Shown here piece by piece: positions 50,602-59,250 of a stretch of DNA of 64,000 bases (positions are counted from its first letter, which is position 1; each line of letters begins with the position of its first letter). The stretch is from the NCBI GenBank assembly GCA_040081395.1, contig JBEBGN010000002.1, forward strand, positions 1 to 64,000. Reading direction: 5' to 3'. Position numbers and translations under genes: made by a program. This DNA comes from UBA2982 sp040081395. GTDB lineage: Bacteria > Gemmatimonadota > Gemmatimonadetes > Longimicrobiales > Gaopeijiaceae. The notes beneath the pieces were generated by a model, which saw nothing but the letters and a program-made list of their open reading frames with translations, did not search any database and was not told the DNA's origin.

Positions 50602-51948
50602 ATGCATGACAGCCTATCTCAGTCCCTTCGGAGTTGGTGGAAGCACGGCTGTTGTCGCGCGGTGGCAATCGTGTTGGTCATCGCCGCACCTCCCGACGCG
50701 CACGCGCAGGACTTTGTCACGATGGCGGACCCGCGGTTGCTCCGGGCTCTCCAAAGCGTCGTGCTTCAAACGAGTCCCGACCTCGCGGCACAGCGCGCGC
50801 TGGTGCGAGCTGCGGAAGGTCGAGCAAGCGCAGCAGGATTTGCGCCGGCCGCGGTACTGTCTGCCGAGATGGAGGATGTACCGGGAGGTCTCGATGTTGC
50901 CAGCGGAGGCTTCCGAGTGGAGATCGGTCGCGAGTTTCTGACTGGAAGTCGAAGCAACGCCGAGCGCGCACTCGCGGCACCCGAAGTGCGGTCCGCCAAC
51001 GTCGTGCTCTTGGGGACAGAGCAGCGGATCGCAGTTCGGACCATGGACTACCTTGCGCAGGTAACGTCAGCTTCGCTCCGCGCTGCGCGCCTCGCGGCGG
51101 AGGATACGCTGCTGGTGGCAGCCGAGTCGGCTGTGCAAGACCGTTTCGCAGTCGGAAGCGCGAGCTATGTGGATGTGCTCCGCCTACGCACGGAGCGCCT
51201 GAGGGTACAGGTAGAGCGGGCCCAAGCTCTGGCGGACGAGCGCGTGGGCCTGGAGTTGCTCCTTGGACTCGCGGGCGATGACAATGCGTCGACTGTTCGC
51301 GCGCTCGTCGACTCTGCCGTGGTTTCGTCTTCGTCCCGGGCGGGCGACGTGGTGCTCCCGGCTGCTCCCGCGATCGACTCTCTGCTCGGTACGTCGGCCC
51401 AGCTGCGCCTCGCCGAGTCCGCGATCGACCGCGCCCTGGCGGCACGTGAGCTCTTGGTTTCGGAGCAGCGCACCCGCTTCGCAGGCTCGCTCGGAGCTCA
51501 ACGAATGGAGAGTGCGGGAGGGGGGAGCACCTTCGGACCCGTGCTCGGCTTCTCCATGACACTTCCCTTTACGGCACGCCGAGCCAACCGCTCCGCGACT
51601 GACGCGGCGGATCTCGAGATCGCCGCTGCCCGGGCCTCCCAAGCGTCCACGCTCGCCCATGTGCGGTCGCAACTCGCCGCCGCCCACGCCGAATACGAGG
51701 CGGCGCGCGAGCGGCTGGCCGTGTTCGATGTCGCCCTTCTGATCGGGGCCCAAGCGGAGCGTGAGGGAGCGCTCGCCGCCTTCGGCTCAGGTGACATGTC
51801 CCTGGTCGAGCTCCTCGACTTCGAGCGTGCGCTGTCTCGCGCCGAGATCGATCGCCTTCGTTCCCATGCCGACGCTGCCACGGCCTACGCGGACCTGATC
51901 TCCGCGGCGAATGGCGAGTCGGTCAATCCGCGGGAGGACACGCAATGA
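50602..51948 (+). CDS. TolC-family outer-membrane efflux protein (CzcC-like)
   Basis: The 448-residue protein has a signal peptide (residues 18-35, cut after 'DAHAQ') and OEP repeats: 'SVVLQTSPDLAAQRALVRAA' and 'GVSFTLPF'-like second motif 'LGFSMTLPFTARRANRSA'. It is the outer-membrane component of the following CzcBA pair. ATG 50602 is chosen for the signal peptide; an upstream GTG at 50503 would add 33 residues. The stop overlaps the adaptor gene. Confidence 0.88.
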   Translation: MHDSLSQSLRSWWKHGCCRAVAIVLVIAAPPDAHAQDFVTMADPRLLRALQSVVLQTSPDLAAQRALVRAAEGRASAAGFAPAAVLSAEMEDVPGGLDVASGGFRVEIGREFLTGSRSNAERALAAPEVRSANVVLLGTEQRIAVRTMDYLAQVTSASLRAARLAAEDTLLVAAESAVQDRFAVGSASYVDVLRLRTERLRVQVERAQALADERVGLELLLGLAGDDNASTVRALVDSAVVSSSSRAGDVVLPAAPAIDSLLGTSAQLRLAESAIDRALAARELLVSEQRTRFAGSLGAQRMESAGGGSTFGPVLGFSMTLPFTARRANRSATDAADLEIAAARASQASTLAHVRSQLAAAHAEYEAARERLAVFDVALLIGAQAEREGALAAFGSGDMSLVELLDFERALSRAEIDRLRSHADAATAYADLISAANGESVNPREDTQ

Positions 51949-53105
51949 CCACGCGTCAGGTACTGCAGCTTGGTTCCGGAACGCTAGCCATCACGCTGCT
52001 CAGTCTTTGGTCTTGCTCGCCAACCGCCCAGGCCGACCCGGACGCCCAAGAGGGCGTCGAGGGTGAGGTCGCGAGTGACGAGCACCTCGAAGATGAGGGC
52101 ATCGTCGTCCTCACGGAGGCTGCGTTCTCTGGTTCGGGCATCGTTGTGGCCGACGTCGTCACACGCCTCGTTGAGGATGCGGTCGGCGACGGAGCCGTTC
52201 CCGGCCAGGTCGATTTCGATCCCGCTCGGGTTGCGCTGGTATCACCGCGGACGTCGGGCCGGATCGAGGTGCTCACCGCCGTGGAGGGAGACGAGGTCCG
52301 GCTTGGTGAGGTAGTCGCCCAGGTTCTGAGCTCCGAGTTCCTCACGGCTCAGAACGACCTCCTCCAGGCGACGCGAAGAGTTCGACTGATGGCGGGAACC
52401 GACGACGCGCCGGGCGTCACTGCGCTGGCCGAGGCCGCGCAACGACGACTTCGCCTCTTGGGTGCCGAAGCCTCGCTCATCGAGCGCTTGGTCAGCGGTG
52501 AACCCCCGCTGGACCTTCTTCCCATCGCGGCGCCGTTCGATGGGATCATCGTGAAGGCTCACACGCTCGCCGGAGCTGCGGTCGAGCCCGGCTCCCCGAT
52601 TTACACCTTGGCGGACCTATCCGAGGTGACGGTCGTGGCCGACGTACCTGAGCGCTCCCTTTCGAGCCTCCGGATCGGACAGACGGCGGAGATCGTGCTC
52701 GTTGCCTATCCGGGTGAGCGGATCCGAGGAACGGTCGAGCGAATACGCGAGGAGCTCGATGCCACCACGCGCACGGCCAAAGCCATCATCCGAGTTCCGA
52801 ACCCCAGGCGCATCCTCCGCCCTGGAATGTTCGCGTCCGTGCGCCTGCGGGGAGGCCCCGCGTCACCGCGCATGTCCCGCCTGATCATCCCTACCGGAGC
52901 TGTGGTGACGGACGGCTCGGAGCGCTACGTCTTCGTCGAGGTTGGACCTCGAACCTTCGAGCGCCGTGCCGTGGAAACGGAACTGCTGGGCGCCGACGAG
53001 CTGGTTGTTCTGTCGGGGCTCATGCCGGACGAGCGAGTAGTGACGGAAGGGGGGTTCACACTCAAGGCCGAACTCGAAAAGGACGAGTTCGGCGAAGAGA
53101 ACTGA
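51945..53105 (+). CDS. CzcB-type membrane-fusion adaptor
   Basis: The 386-residue adaptor has a lipoprotein-like start ('LAITLLSLWSCSP', lipobox S-C), then the usual hairpin and lipoyl and beta-barrel elements ('VSPRTSGRIEVLTAVEGDEV', 'PFDGIIVKAHTLAGAAVEPG', 'AKAIIRVPNPRRILRPGMFA'). It has no Met clusters, unlike the Cus adaptor at 42130. Metal is probably Co, Zn or Cd, from the pump gene next to it. It overlaps the tolC gene by 4 bases and precedes the pump by 10. Confidence 0.88.
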   Translation: MTTRQVLQLGSGTLAITLLSLWSCSPTAQADPDAQEGVEGEVASDEHLEDEGIVVLTEAAFSGSGIVVADVVTRLVEDAVGDGAVPGQVDFDPARVALVSPRTSGRIEVLTAVEGDEVRLGEVVAQVLSSEFLTAQNDLLQATRRVRLMAGTDDAPGVTALAEAAQRRLRLLGAEASLIERLVSGEPPLDLLPIAAPFDGIIVKAHTLAGAAVEPGSPIYTLADLSEVTVVADVPERSLSSLRIGQTAEIVLVAYPGERIRGTVERIREELDATTRTAKAIIRVPNPRRILRPGMFASVRLRGGPASPRMSRLIIPTGAVVTDGSERYVFVEVGPRTFERRAVETELLGADELVVLSGLMPDERVVTEGGFTLKAELEKDEFGEEN

Positions 53106-53115
53106 GGGCCGAACA

Positions 53116-56100
53116 GTGATCGACAAGCTGATCCACTGGGCGGTCGACGGACGATGGACCGTGCTGCTCTTGGTTGGCGGTCTCATCGCGGGTGGGCTCC
53201 TGGCGCTCGGATCGCTCCGCATCGACGCGTTCCCGGACCTCACGAACGTCCAGGTACAGGTGCTCGCCGAAGCACCCGGGCTGACGCCCGTGGAGGTCGA
53301 GCGCCTCGTATCGTTTCCCATCGAGGCATCCATGAATGGACTGCCGCGGGTGACGGAGGTTCGCTCGACCAGCAAGTACGGGTTCGCCATCGCGACGATC
53401 GTGTTCGAAGACGGAACCGACCCTTACTTCGCGAGGACGCTCGTTTCGGAGCGCCTCCAGAGCGTTCGCGAGGAACTGCCTGTCGGTACTGCAGCAGAAC
53501 TCGGGCCGCTCGCGGGGGCTACGAGCGAGATCTACCTCTATACCGTCGAGGGCGGCGGCCTCGACCTCATGGCGCTCAGGACCCTCCATGACCGCACGAT
53601 CAAGCCGCAGCTCCGGTCGATCCCGGGCGTCACGGAGATCAATGCCTTCGGTGGGCTCGTGCGCCAGATGCAGGTGACGGTTTCCCCCGAGGGGCTCGCT
53701 GGCTACGGCATCGCTCTCCACGAGGTGATCGAAGCCGTCGCGGCGAACAGCCGCACGCCAGCCGGCGCCTACCTCGAGACCGGCGATCAGCAACTCATCG
53801 TTCGGGCGATTGGCCAGGCCAGTGACCTGTCGGACCTCCGCCAAACGGTCATCCGGTCGAGCCCGCGTGGTGTCCCGATCCTCCTGAGCGACGTGGCCGC
53901 GGTGGATTACGGCCCCGAGGTACGTCAGGGAGCGGTGACACGCGACGGCCGCGGCGAAGTGATGAGCGGAATCGTGATGATGTTGCGCGGCGAGAACAGC
54001 CGCGATGTGGTCCGGCTCGTTCGGGAGCGAGTTGCAGAGATCAACCAGTCGCTCCCCGAGGGAGTGCAGCTGACTCCTTACTACGACCAAACAGAGCTGG
54101 TCGAAGGAACGCTGCGCACGATCCGAGAGAACCTGCTGTTGGGTGGGTTCCTCGTCATCGCGATCCTGCTCCTCTTCCTCGGCAACGTGCGGGCGGCGCT
54201 GGTGGTAGCGGCGACGATTCCGCTCTCGCTTCTGTTCGCCATGATCGGCATGCGTTGGCTCGGGCTATCCGCCAACCTGATGAGCCTGGGCGCGATCGAC
54301 TTCGGGATGATCGTCGACGGGTCGGTCGTCATGGCGGAGAACTTCGTGAAGCGCCTTCACGAGGACGAACAGCATGGCCGGTCCTCACGCGACGCCAAGG
54401 CGTTCATGGTACGCCTCCGTGAAGTCGCGCAGGAGGTCGGCCGACCGATCGCCTTCGGAGTCCTGATCATCGTGCTGGTCTACGTGCCGATCCTCACGCT
54501 CGAGGGACTCGAGGGTCGGCTGTTCCGTCCCATGGCCCTGACGGTTGGGATGGCTTTGCTCGGAAGCCTCGCCGTCGCCCTCGTCTTCGTCCCCGCGGCG
54601 GCCACATTCGTCTTCCGGCGCGGGGCCGCCGAGTCGCGCTACGCCGTGCGGTTGTCCGAGTGGCTCGACGGGAAGTACGCGCCGATCCTTCGCGGGGCGA
54701 TGGCGCGCCCCGGCGTCACCTTGGGGGTCGCGATCGGGATCCTCGTCGGGACCAGCGTACTCGTCCCGCGGCTCGGAACGGAGTTCCTGCCTGAGCTGGA
54801 CGAGGGGTCGATTCTCATCCAGCCGACGAGAGATCCCAACATCTCGCTCACGCATTCGGTGGACGTGGCCGGCGCCATCGAGGCTGTCGTCACGCGAACA
54901 CCAGAAGTCACGACCGCCGTGAGCCGAGTCGGTCGTCCGGACATCGGAAGCGATCCGATGGGAATCAATCAGTCGGACGTGTTCGTCATGCTCACCCCGC
55001 GAGACGAGTGGCGTGTGGGCCTGACCAAGGCCGACATCGAGTCCGAGCTGCGCGAGAGCCTCGAGTCCGAGATCGCCGGAGTCGCGTTCGGGTTCACGCA
55101 GCCGATGAAGATGCGCCTCGACGAGCTCATCAGCGGAGTTCGGAGCGACCTCGCGGTGAAGGTCTTCGGTGATGATCCGGATCAGAACCTCGCGGTCGCG
55201 CAGGACGTCGCCGCTGCCATCCAGTCGGTGGAGGGCACGGCCGAGGTGCAGGTAGACCAGACCATGGGCCAAGGGTACCTGAGTGTCCGCGTGGACCGCG
55301 CCGCGCTCGCGCGCTACGGCATTCCCGTGCAAGAGGTGCAGGAGGTCTTGGAGATCGCCTTGGGCGGCGGAGCCGTGGCGGAGGCGATCGACGGGGCGTA
55401 CACCATCCCGATCGCGGTGCTCTACCCCCCGCACATACGCTCCTCGCCGGAAGCGATTCGTCACATCACGGTTCCGAGCGTCACCGGTGCGTTGATCGAG
55501 CTGGGCGACATCGCCGACGTCCGGATGGAGTCGGGGCCAGTCCAGGTGAGCCGCGAGCGGGCCCAGCGACTGGTCATCGTTCAGGCGAACGTCGAAGGAC
55601 GGGACCTCGGCGGCTACGTGGCCGACGTGCGACGAACGATCGAGTCCACCGTCGAAGCGCACCCGGGGGCCTTCCTATCGTACGGAGGACAGTTCGAGAA
55701 CCAGGAGCGCGCCATGCGTCGCCTGCGGGTCGTGGTGCCCCTCTCGATCCTGTTGATCGCGCTCCTGCTCTACGCCTCGCTCCAATCCTGGCCGCTCGCG
55801 CTCCTCGTTCTGGCGAACTTGCCCTTCGCCGCCGTAGGTGGTGTGATCGCGCTCTCGGTTCGCGGACTCAACCTGAGTGTGTCGGCTTCGATCGGATTCA
55901 TCGCCCTGTTCGGAGTCGCCGTCCTGAACGGACTGGTGCTCCTGAGCACGGTCGAGCGGCTCCGAAGCGAAGGGCTCGAGCCGGGTGACGCCGCTCTTCG
56001 AGGGGCTCGTGACCGGCTCCGCCCGGTGCTGATGACGGCCCTGGTGGCGTCCATCGGGTTCATTCCCGTCGCTGTATCCCACGGGGTCGGCGCCGAAGTC

Positions 56101-56232
56101 CAGCGGCCACTCGCGACCGTAGTCATCGGTGGGCTCGTGACGTCGACTCTGCTGACGCTCCTGGTGCTCCCGACGCTCTATGCTTGGATCAGTACGCGGC
56201 GCGTGCGCTCACCCGAACTCTTGGCTGAGTGA
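53116..56232 (+). CDS. CzcA-type heavy-metal RND efflux pump
   Basis: The 1038-residue HME-RND pump begins with GTG 53116. Helix 4 reads 'GAIDFGMIVDGSVVMAENFV', the form with two Asp and one Glu found in CzcA, distinct from the 'AIGIGMMADA' form of the other pump. 'PFPDLTNVQVQVLAEAPGLT'-like N-terminal porter motif ('AFPDLTNVQVQVLAEAPGL') supports the divalent Co/Zn/Cd class. Both cassettes of RND repeats are present, so the pump is full length. The metal is inferred from motif and from the CmtR-like regulator upstream. Confidence 0.9.
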   Translation: MIDKLIHWAVDGRWTVLLLVGGLIAGGLLALGSLRIDAFPDLTNVQVQVLAEAPGLTPVEVERLVSFPIEASMNGLPRVTEVRSTSKYGFAIATIVFEDGTDPYFARTLVSERLQSVREELPVGTAAELGPLAGATSEIYLYTVEGGGLDLMALRTLHDRTIKPQLRSIPGVTEINAFGGLVRQMQVTVSPEGLAGYGIALHEVIEAVAANSRTPAGAYLETGDQQLIVRAIGQASDLSDLRQTVIRSSPRGVPILLSDVAAVDYGPEVRQGAVTRDGRGEVMSGIVMMLRGENSRDVVRLVRERVAEINQSLPEGVQLTPYYDQTELVEGTLRTIRENLLLGGFLVIAILLLFLGNVRAALVVAATIPLSLLFAMIGMRWLGLSANLMSLGAIDFGMIVDGSVVMAENFVKRLHEDEQHGRSSRDAKAFMVRLREVAQEVGRPIAFGVLIIVLVYVPILTLEGLEGRLFRPMALTVGMALLGSLAVALVFVPAAATFVFRRGAAESRYAVRLSEWLDGKYAPILRGAMARPGVTLGVAIGILVGTSVLVPRLGTEFLPELDEGSILIQPTRDPNISLTHSVDVAGAIEAVVTRTPEVTTAVSRVGRPDIGSDPMGINQSDVFVMLTPRDEWRVGLTKADIESELRESLESEIAGVAFGFTQPMKMRLDELISGVRSDLAVKVFGDDPDQNLAVAQDVAAAIQSVEGTAEVQVDQTMGQGYLSVRVDRAALARYGIPVQEVQEVLEIALGGGAVAEAIDGAYTIPIAVLYPPHIRSSPEAIRHITVPSVTGALIELGDIADVRMESGPVQVSRERAQRLVIVQANVEGRDLGGYVADVRRTIESTVEAHPGAFLSYGGQFENQERAMRRLRVVVPLSILLIALLLYASLQSWPLALLVLANLPFAAVGGVIALSVRGLNLSVSASIGFIALFGVAVLNGLVLLSTVERLRSEGLEPGDAALRGARDRLRPVLMTALVASIGFIPVAVSHGVGAEVQRPLATVVIGGLVTSTLLTLLVLPTLYAWISTRRVRSPELLAE

Positions 56233-56242
56233 ACTGAATCCC

Positions 56243-56345
56243 CATGCATCCACCGATAGAGCGCGGGCAGGACGAGCAGAGTCGTCGAGGTCCCTAACCC
56301 CCGATCACGACCACGGCCAACGGGCGCTGGCCAACCCGCACGCTC
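56243..56345 (-). pseudogene. Remnant of a czcA 3' end
   Basis: The minus strand reads 'QRPLAVVVIGG', then a stop and a frameshift, then 'GTSTTLLVLPALYRWMH'. This matches the C-terminus of the CzcA at 59251-62358 ('QRPLAVVVIGGLVTSTALTL', 'LVLPVLYRWMH'), with a small deletion. Only some 34 codons remain. Confidence 0.75.
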
Positions 56346-56404
56346 GGGCCGTCCCCGACCCTGCGCGGGTTCTGGTCGGTTGCTCAGGACGGCGCGGATC
56401 GCCT

Positions 56405-56466
56405 ACCCACGTCGCTCGAGTCGAGGTACCCGAGTCATGTCGCCCACGCGCAGGTGCTCGGTGAGG
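56405..56466 (-). pseudogene. Possible remnant of P1B ATPase 5' end
   Basis: The minus strand reads 'LTEHLRVGDM', close to the start of the CPC-type ATPase at 49668 ('MTELHLRVGEMDCSSC'), after which similarity is lost. Only about 20 codons are comparable, so this is a weak call that gains weight from the neighbouring czcA relic and the relic zone at 9.9 kb. Confidence 0.4.
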
Positions 56467-56493
56467 GGTGCGGGTAAGGGTGGTGCGGTCTGA

Positions 56494-58902
56494 TTAGTCA
56501 TGGACAGCATGTCCACTCGGCCTGAAGCGCAGGAGTCGTAGCGCGTTGCCGACGACGAGCAGTGTGCTGCCCTCGTGAACGAGGACGGCGGGTCCGATGC
56601 CGAAGAAGCCCGTCGTGGTGGCCGCGATCAGAAGGGCCATGACCGAAAGCGATATGGCGAGGTTTTGCCGAATCACCATCCGCGTTCGACGAGAGAGTCC
56701 CACCGCGAACGGAATTCCCGCTAGGTCGTCGCCCATCAGCGCCACATCCGCGGTCTCCAGGGCCGCCGCGGTTCCCGCGCCGCCCATCGCGATGCCGACC
56801 GTCGCGGTGGCGAGCGCCGGGGCGTCGTTGACGCCGTCGCCCACCATCGCCACCCCTCGGTATCGTTCCATGAGCTTCCGCACCGCATCGACCTTGTCTT
56901 CCGGGAGGAGCCCGGCCCGCACTTCGTCGATCCCGACTTCGGCGGCCACGTTTCGCGCCACGCCTTCGTTGTCTCCGGTGAGCATGACGATCGTACCGAT
57001 TCCTTGCGCGCGAATCCGATCCAGGATCTGCCGGACGCCCGGCCTGGGACGATCCGCCACGCCGAGCACCCCGAGCCAGCGCTGTCCGTGTCGTACGATG
57101 ATGACGCTCTTTCCGTCGGTCGCCAGATCTTCCGCGTCGAGCCGGACTCTCTCCGGGAGCGTGACATCGGCCTCCTCCCAGAGTCGGAGATTGCCGATCT
57201 CGACGGTGTGGCCCGCAACGGAAGAGCGTACACCGCGACCCGTGACGCTTTCCAGTTCTCCCGCGTCGGGCAACACCAGCGATGACCCCTCGGCCCTCCG
57301 CACGACCGCCTCGGCAAGAGGGTGCTGAGAACTGCGCTCCACGGCAGCCGCCACCGCGAGGAGCTCCTCCTCCGTCACCCCGTCGCCCGGCCGTACATCG
57401 GTGACCTCGGGCCGCCCCACCGTGAGCGTTCCTGTCTTGTCGAGCGTGAGGGCCTCCACCGCTCCAAGGTTCTCGAGGTGCACGCCTCCCTTGATGAGCA
57501 CGCCGTTCCTCGCGGCCTGCGCGATGCCCGCCAGAACGGCCGAGGGCGTGCCGATGGCGAGCGCGCAGGGCGATGCGGCCACGAGCAAGGACATCGAGCG
57601 ATAGAACGCGGTGCCCCAACTCCACCAGTCCATGATGGGCGGCAAGACCGCGAGCACGACTGCCGAGACGAGCACCACCGGCACGAAGACGCTCTCGAAA
57701 CGGTCCGTGAGCCGCTCGGTCGGCGCCTTCGTGGTCTGGGCCTCCTCCACCAGCTTGATGACGCGATCCAGTGTGCGGTCGCCGGCTGCCCGGGTCGTCT
57801 CGACGTGGATCGCGCCTTCCCCATTCACGGTACCGGCGTAGACCTCGTCCCCCTCGTCCTTCTCCACCGGCACGGACTCCCCGGTGATGGGCGCCTGGTT
57901 CACCGCCGAGCGGCCCTTGCGAACCTTGCCATCGACGGGGATGCGCTCCGCAGGCCGGACGATGACCCACTCCCCCACGGCTACCTGCTCGACGGGCACG
58001 TCGATCATCTGCTCGCCGCGAAGCACACGAGCCGTCGTCGGAGCCAGGTCCGCGAGGGCTTTGATCGCCCCACGAGCTCGATCGAGGGCTAGGTGTTCTA
58101 GGGCGTGGGCGAGCGAGAAAAGGAAGAGCAGGAAGGCGCCCTCGGTCCACTCCCCGAGCGCCGCCGCGCCGAGGGCAGCCACCAGCATGAGGAGATCGAT
58201 GTCGAACGTGACGCTTCCCTTACGAAGCGCGCGGACCCAATGCCCCACGAGGTCCCAGGCACCGAGGACGTACGACACGACGTAGAGGCCTCGCGCCGCG
58301 ACGCCTGGGAGCCCGAGCCATCGTTCACCGACCCAGGCGGCTCCGAGCAGAACACCCGCCCCGAGGCTCATGGACAGCTCTTTGTTGCTCAAGAGTCGTG
58401 CAATCGGCCCCTTGGGGCGTCCCTCCTCCCGACCCTCGAGGCCTTCGCGCGGTTCCTGCTCTGCGTAACCCATCGACCGGAGCTCCGAACGGATGGCGTC
58501 GGCGTCGATGCCGTCCCGGTCGAACTCGACTCGCGCCAATTGGGCGGGTAGGCTGACCGAGGCCTCGAGCACGCCATCGAGGCGGCGCAGGCCCGCTTCG
58601 ATCCGTCGAGCCGCATCCTCACCGTCGATGGCACGAAGTGGGAGCACGACGTGGCCGTATCCGGCCGTCACGACCGCGCCGGCGCGCGCGGCGCCGCGCT
58701 CGACATCGGGTAGGCTTACGACGTCGGCATCATAGTGAATGCAGAGGAGCGCGGTGTCCGGACTCCCACCCGGAACCACGTGGGCGTTCAAGATCCCTTT
58801 CTCCTGGCCCAGCTGGCTTCTGAGACGCTCGACGCAGGCATCCCGCGCATCCGGAACGTCCGGAAGGAGCAGCCGGAGGTCGGTCCTGACGGTGCGCTTC
58901 AC
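56494..58902 (-). CDS. P1B-4-type metal ATPase (SPC motif) with degenerate HMA pair
   Basis: The 802-residue ATPase has helix-6 'SPCALAIGTPSAVLAGI' (S444-P-C446) and a helix-8 'HEGSTLLVVGN' (from H776), the two signatures of P1B-4 ATPases (CtpD, CoaT, PfeT). 'LDKTGTLTVG' gives D488. The first 150 residues look like two HMA-type folds without CxxC. Reported P1B-4 substrates are Co, Fe(II), Ni or Zn, so specificity stays open. It overlaps the PII-like gene by 4 bases and ends the czcCBA operon. Confidence 0.92.
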   Translation of the reverse strand: MKRTVRTDLRLLLPDVPDARDACVERLRSQLGQEKGILNAHVVPGGSPDTALLCIHYDADVVSLPDVERGAARAGAVVTAGYGHVVLPLRAIDGEDAARRIEAGLRRLDGVLEASVSLPAQLARVEFDRDGIDADAIRSELRSMGYAEQEPREGLEGREEGRPKGPIARLLSNKELSMSLGAGVLLGAAWVGERWLGLPGVAARGLYVVSYVLGAWDLVGHWVRALRKGSVTFDIDLLMLVAALGAAALGEWTEGAFLLFLFSLAHALEHLALDRARGAIKALADLAPTTARVLRGEQMIDVPVEQVAVGEWVIVRPAERIPVDGKVRKGRSAVNQAPITGESVPVEKDEGDEVYAGTVNGEGAIHVETTRAAGDRTLDRVIKLVEEAQTTKAPTERLTDRFESVFVPVVLVSAVVLAVLPPIMDWWSWGTAFYRSMSLLVAASPCALAIGTPSAVLAGIAQAARNGVLIKGGVHLENLGAVEALTLDKTGTLTVGRPEVTDVRPGDGVTEEELLAVAAAVERSSQHPLAEAVVRRAEGSSLVLPDAGELESVTGRGVRSSVAGHTVEIGNLRLWEEADVTLPERVRLDAEDLATDGKSVIIVRHGQRWLGVLGVADRPRPGVRQILDRIRAQGIGTIVMLTGDNEGVARNVAAEVGIDEVRAGLLPEDKVDAVRKLMERYRGVAMVGDGVNDAPALATATVGIAMGGAGTAAALETADVALMGDDLAGIPFAVGLSRRTRMVIRQNLAISLSVMALLIAATTTGFFGIGPAVLVHEGSTLLVVGNALRLLRFRPSGHAVHD

Positions 58903-59237
58903 ATTGCGTCCGCGCCGCGCTGCCCGGTCTTGATCCGAAGCGCATCGGACACGGGCAGAACGAAGACCTTCCCGTCCCCTCGCTCCCCGGTGTGAGCCGC
59001 TTCGTAGATCGTCGACATGATCGGTTCGACGAGATCGTCGGCCACCACGATCTCGATGCGGACCGTCGGCGTGTAGTCCGTCATCTCGGAGCGGGAGTCC
59101 TGATCGTCCTGACCCTTCTCGTGCCCATGCCCCCGGGCCTCGCTGACGGTCATGCCCGGAAAGCCGGGCAGCGCATGGAGCCGGAGCGCCACGCGCTCGA
59201 GTCGGTAGGGCGGTAGGAATGCCAATATCATGTTCAT
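58899..59237 (-). CDS. PII-like signal protein in metal-efflux operon
   Basis: The 112-residue protein has the PII C-terminal pattern: 'IVVADDLVEPIMSTIYEAAH', then 'TGERGDGKVFVLPVSDALRI' and 'KTGQRG'. The T-loop region 'RGHGHEKGQDDQDSRSEMTD' is His- and acid-rich and lacks the usual 'RGAEYxVDF' tyrosine. The N-terminal 'MNMILAFLPPYRLERVALRL' also matches PII. Such variants occur in czc operons and may sense metal or nucleotide to tune the pump or ATPase. It lies 13 bases downstream of the pump gene. Confidence 0.85.
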   Translation of the reverse strand: MNMILAFLPPYRLERVALRLHALPGFPGMTVSEARGHGHEKGQDDQDSRSEMTDYTPTVRIEIVVADDLVEPIMSTIYEAAHTGERGDGKVFVLPVSDALRIKTGQRGADAM

Positions 59238-59250
59238 GGTCGCAATCCTG

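Noticed and set aside
54385..55662. Minus-strand open frame of about 425 codons
   Set aside because: It is antisense to the CzcA gene at 53116 and shows only shadow composition.
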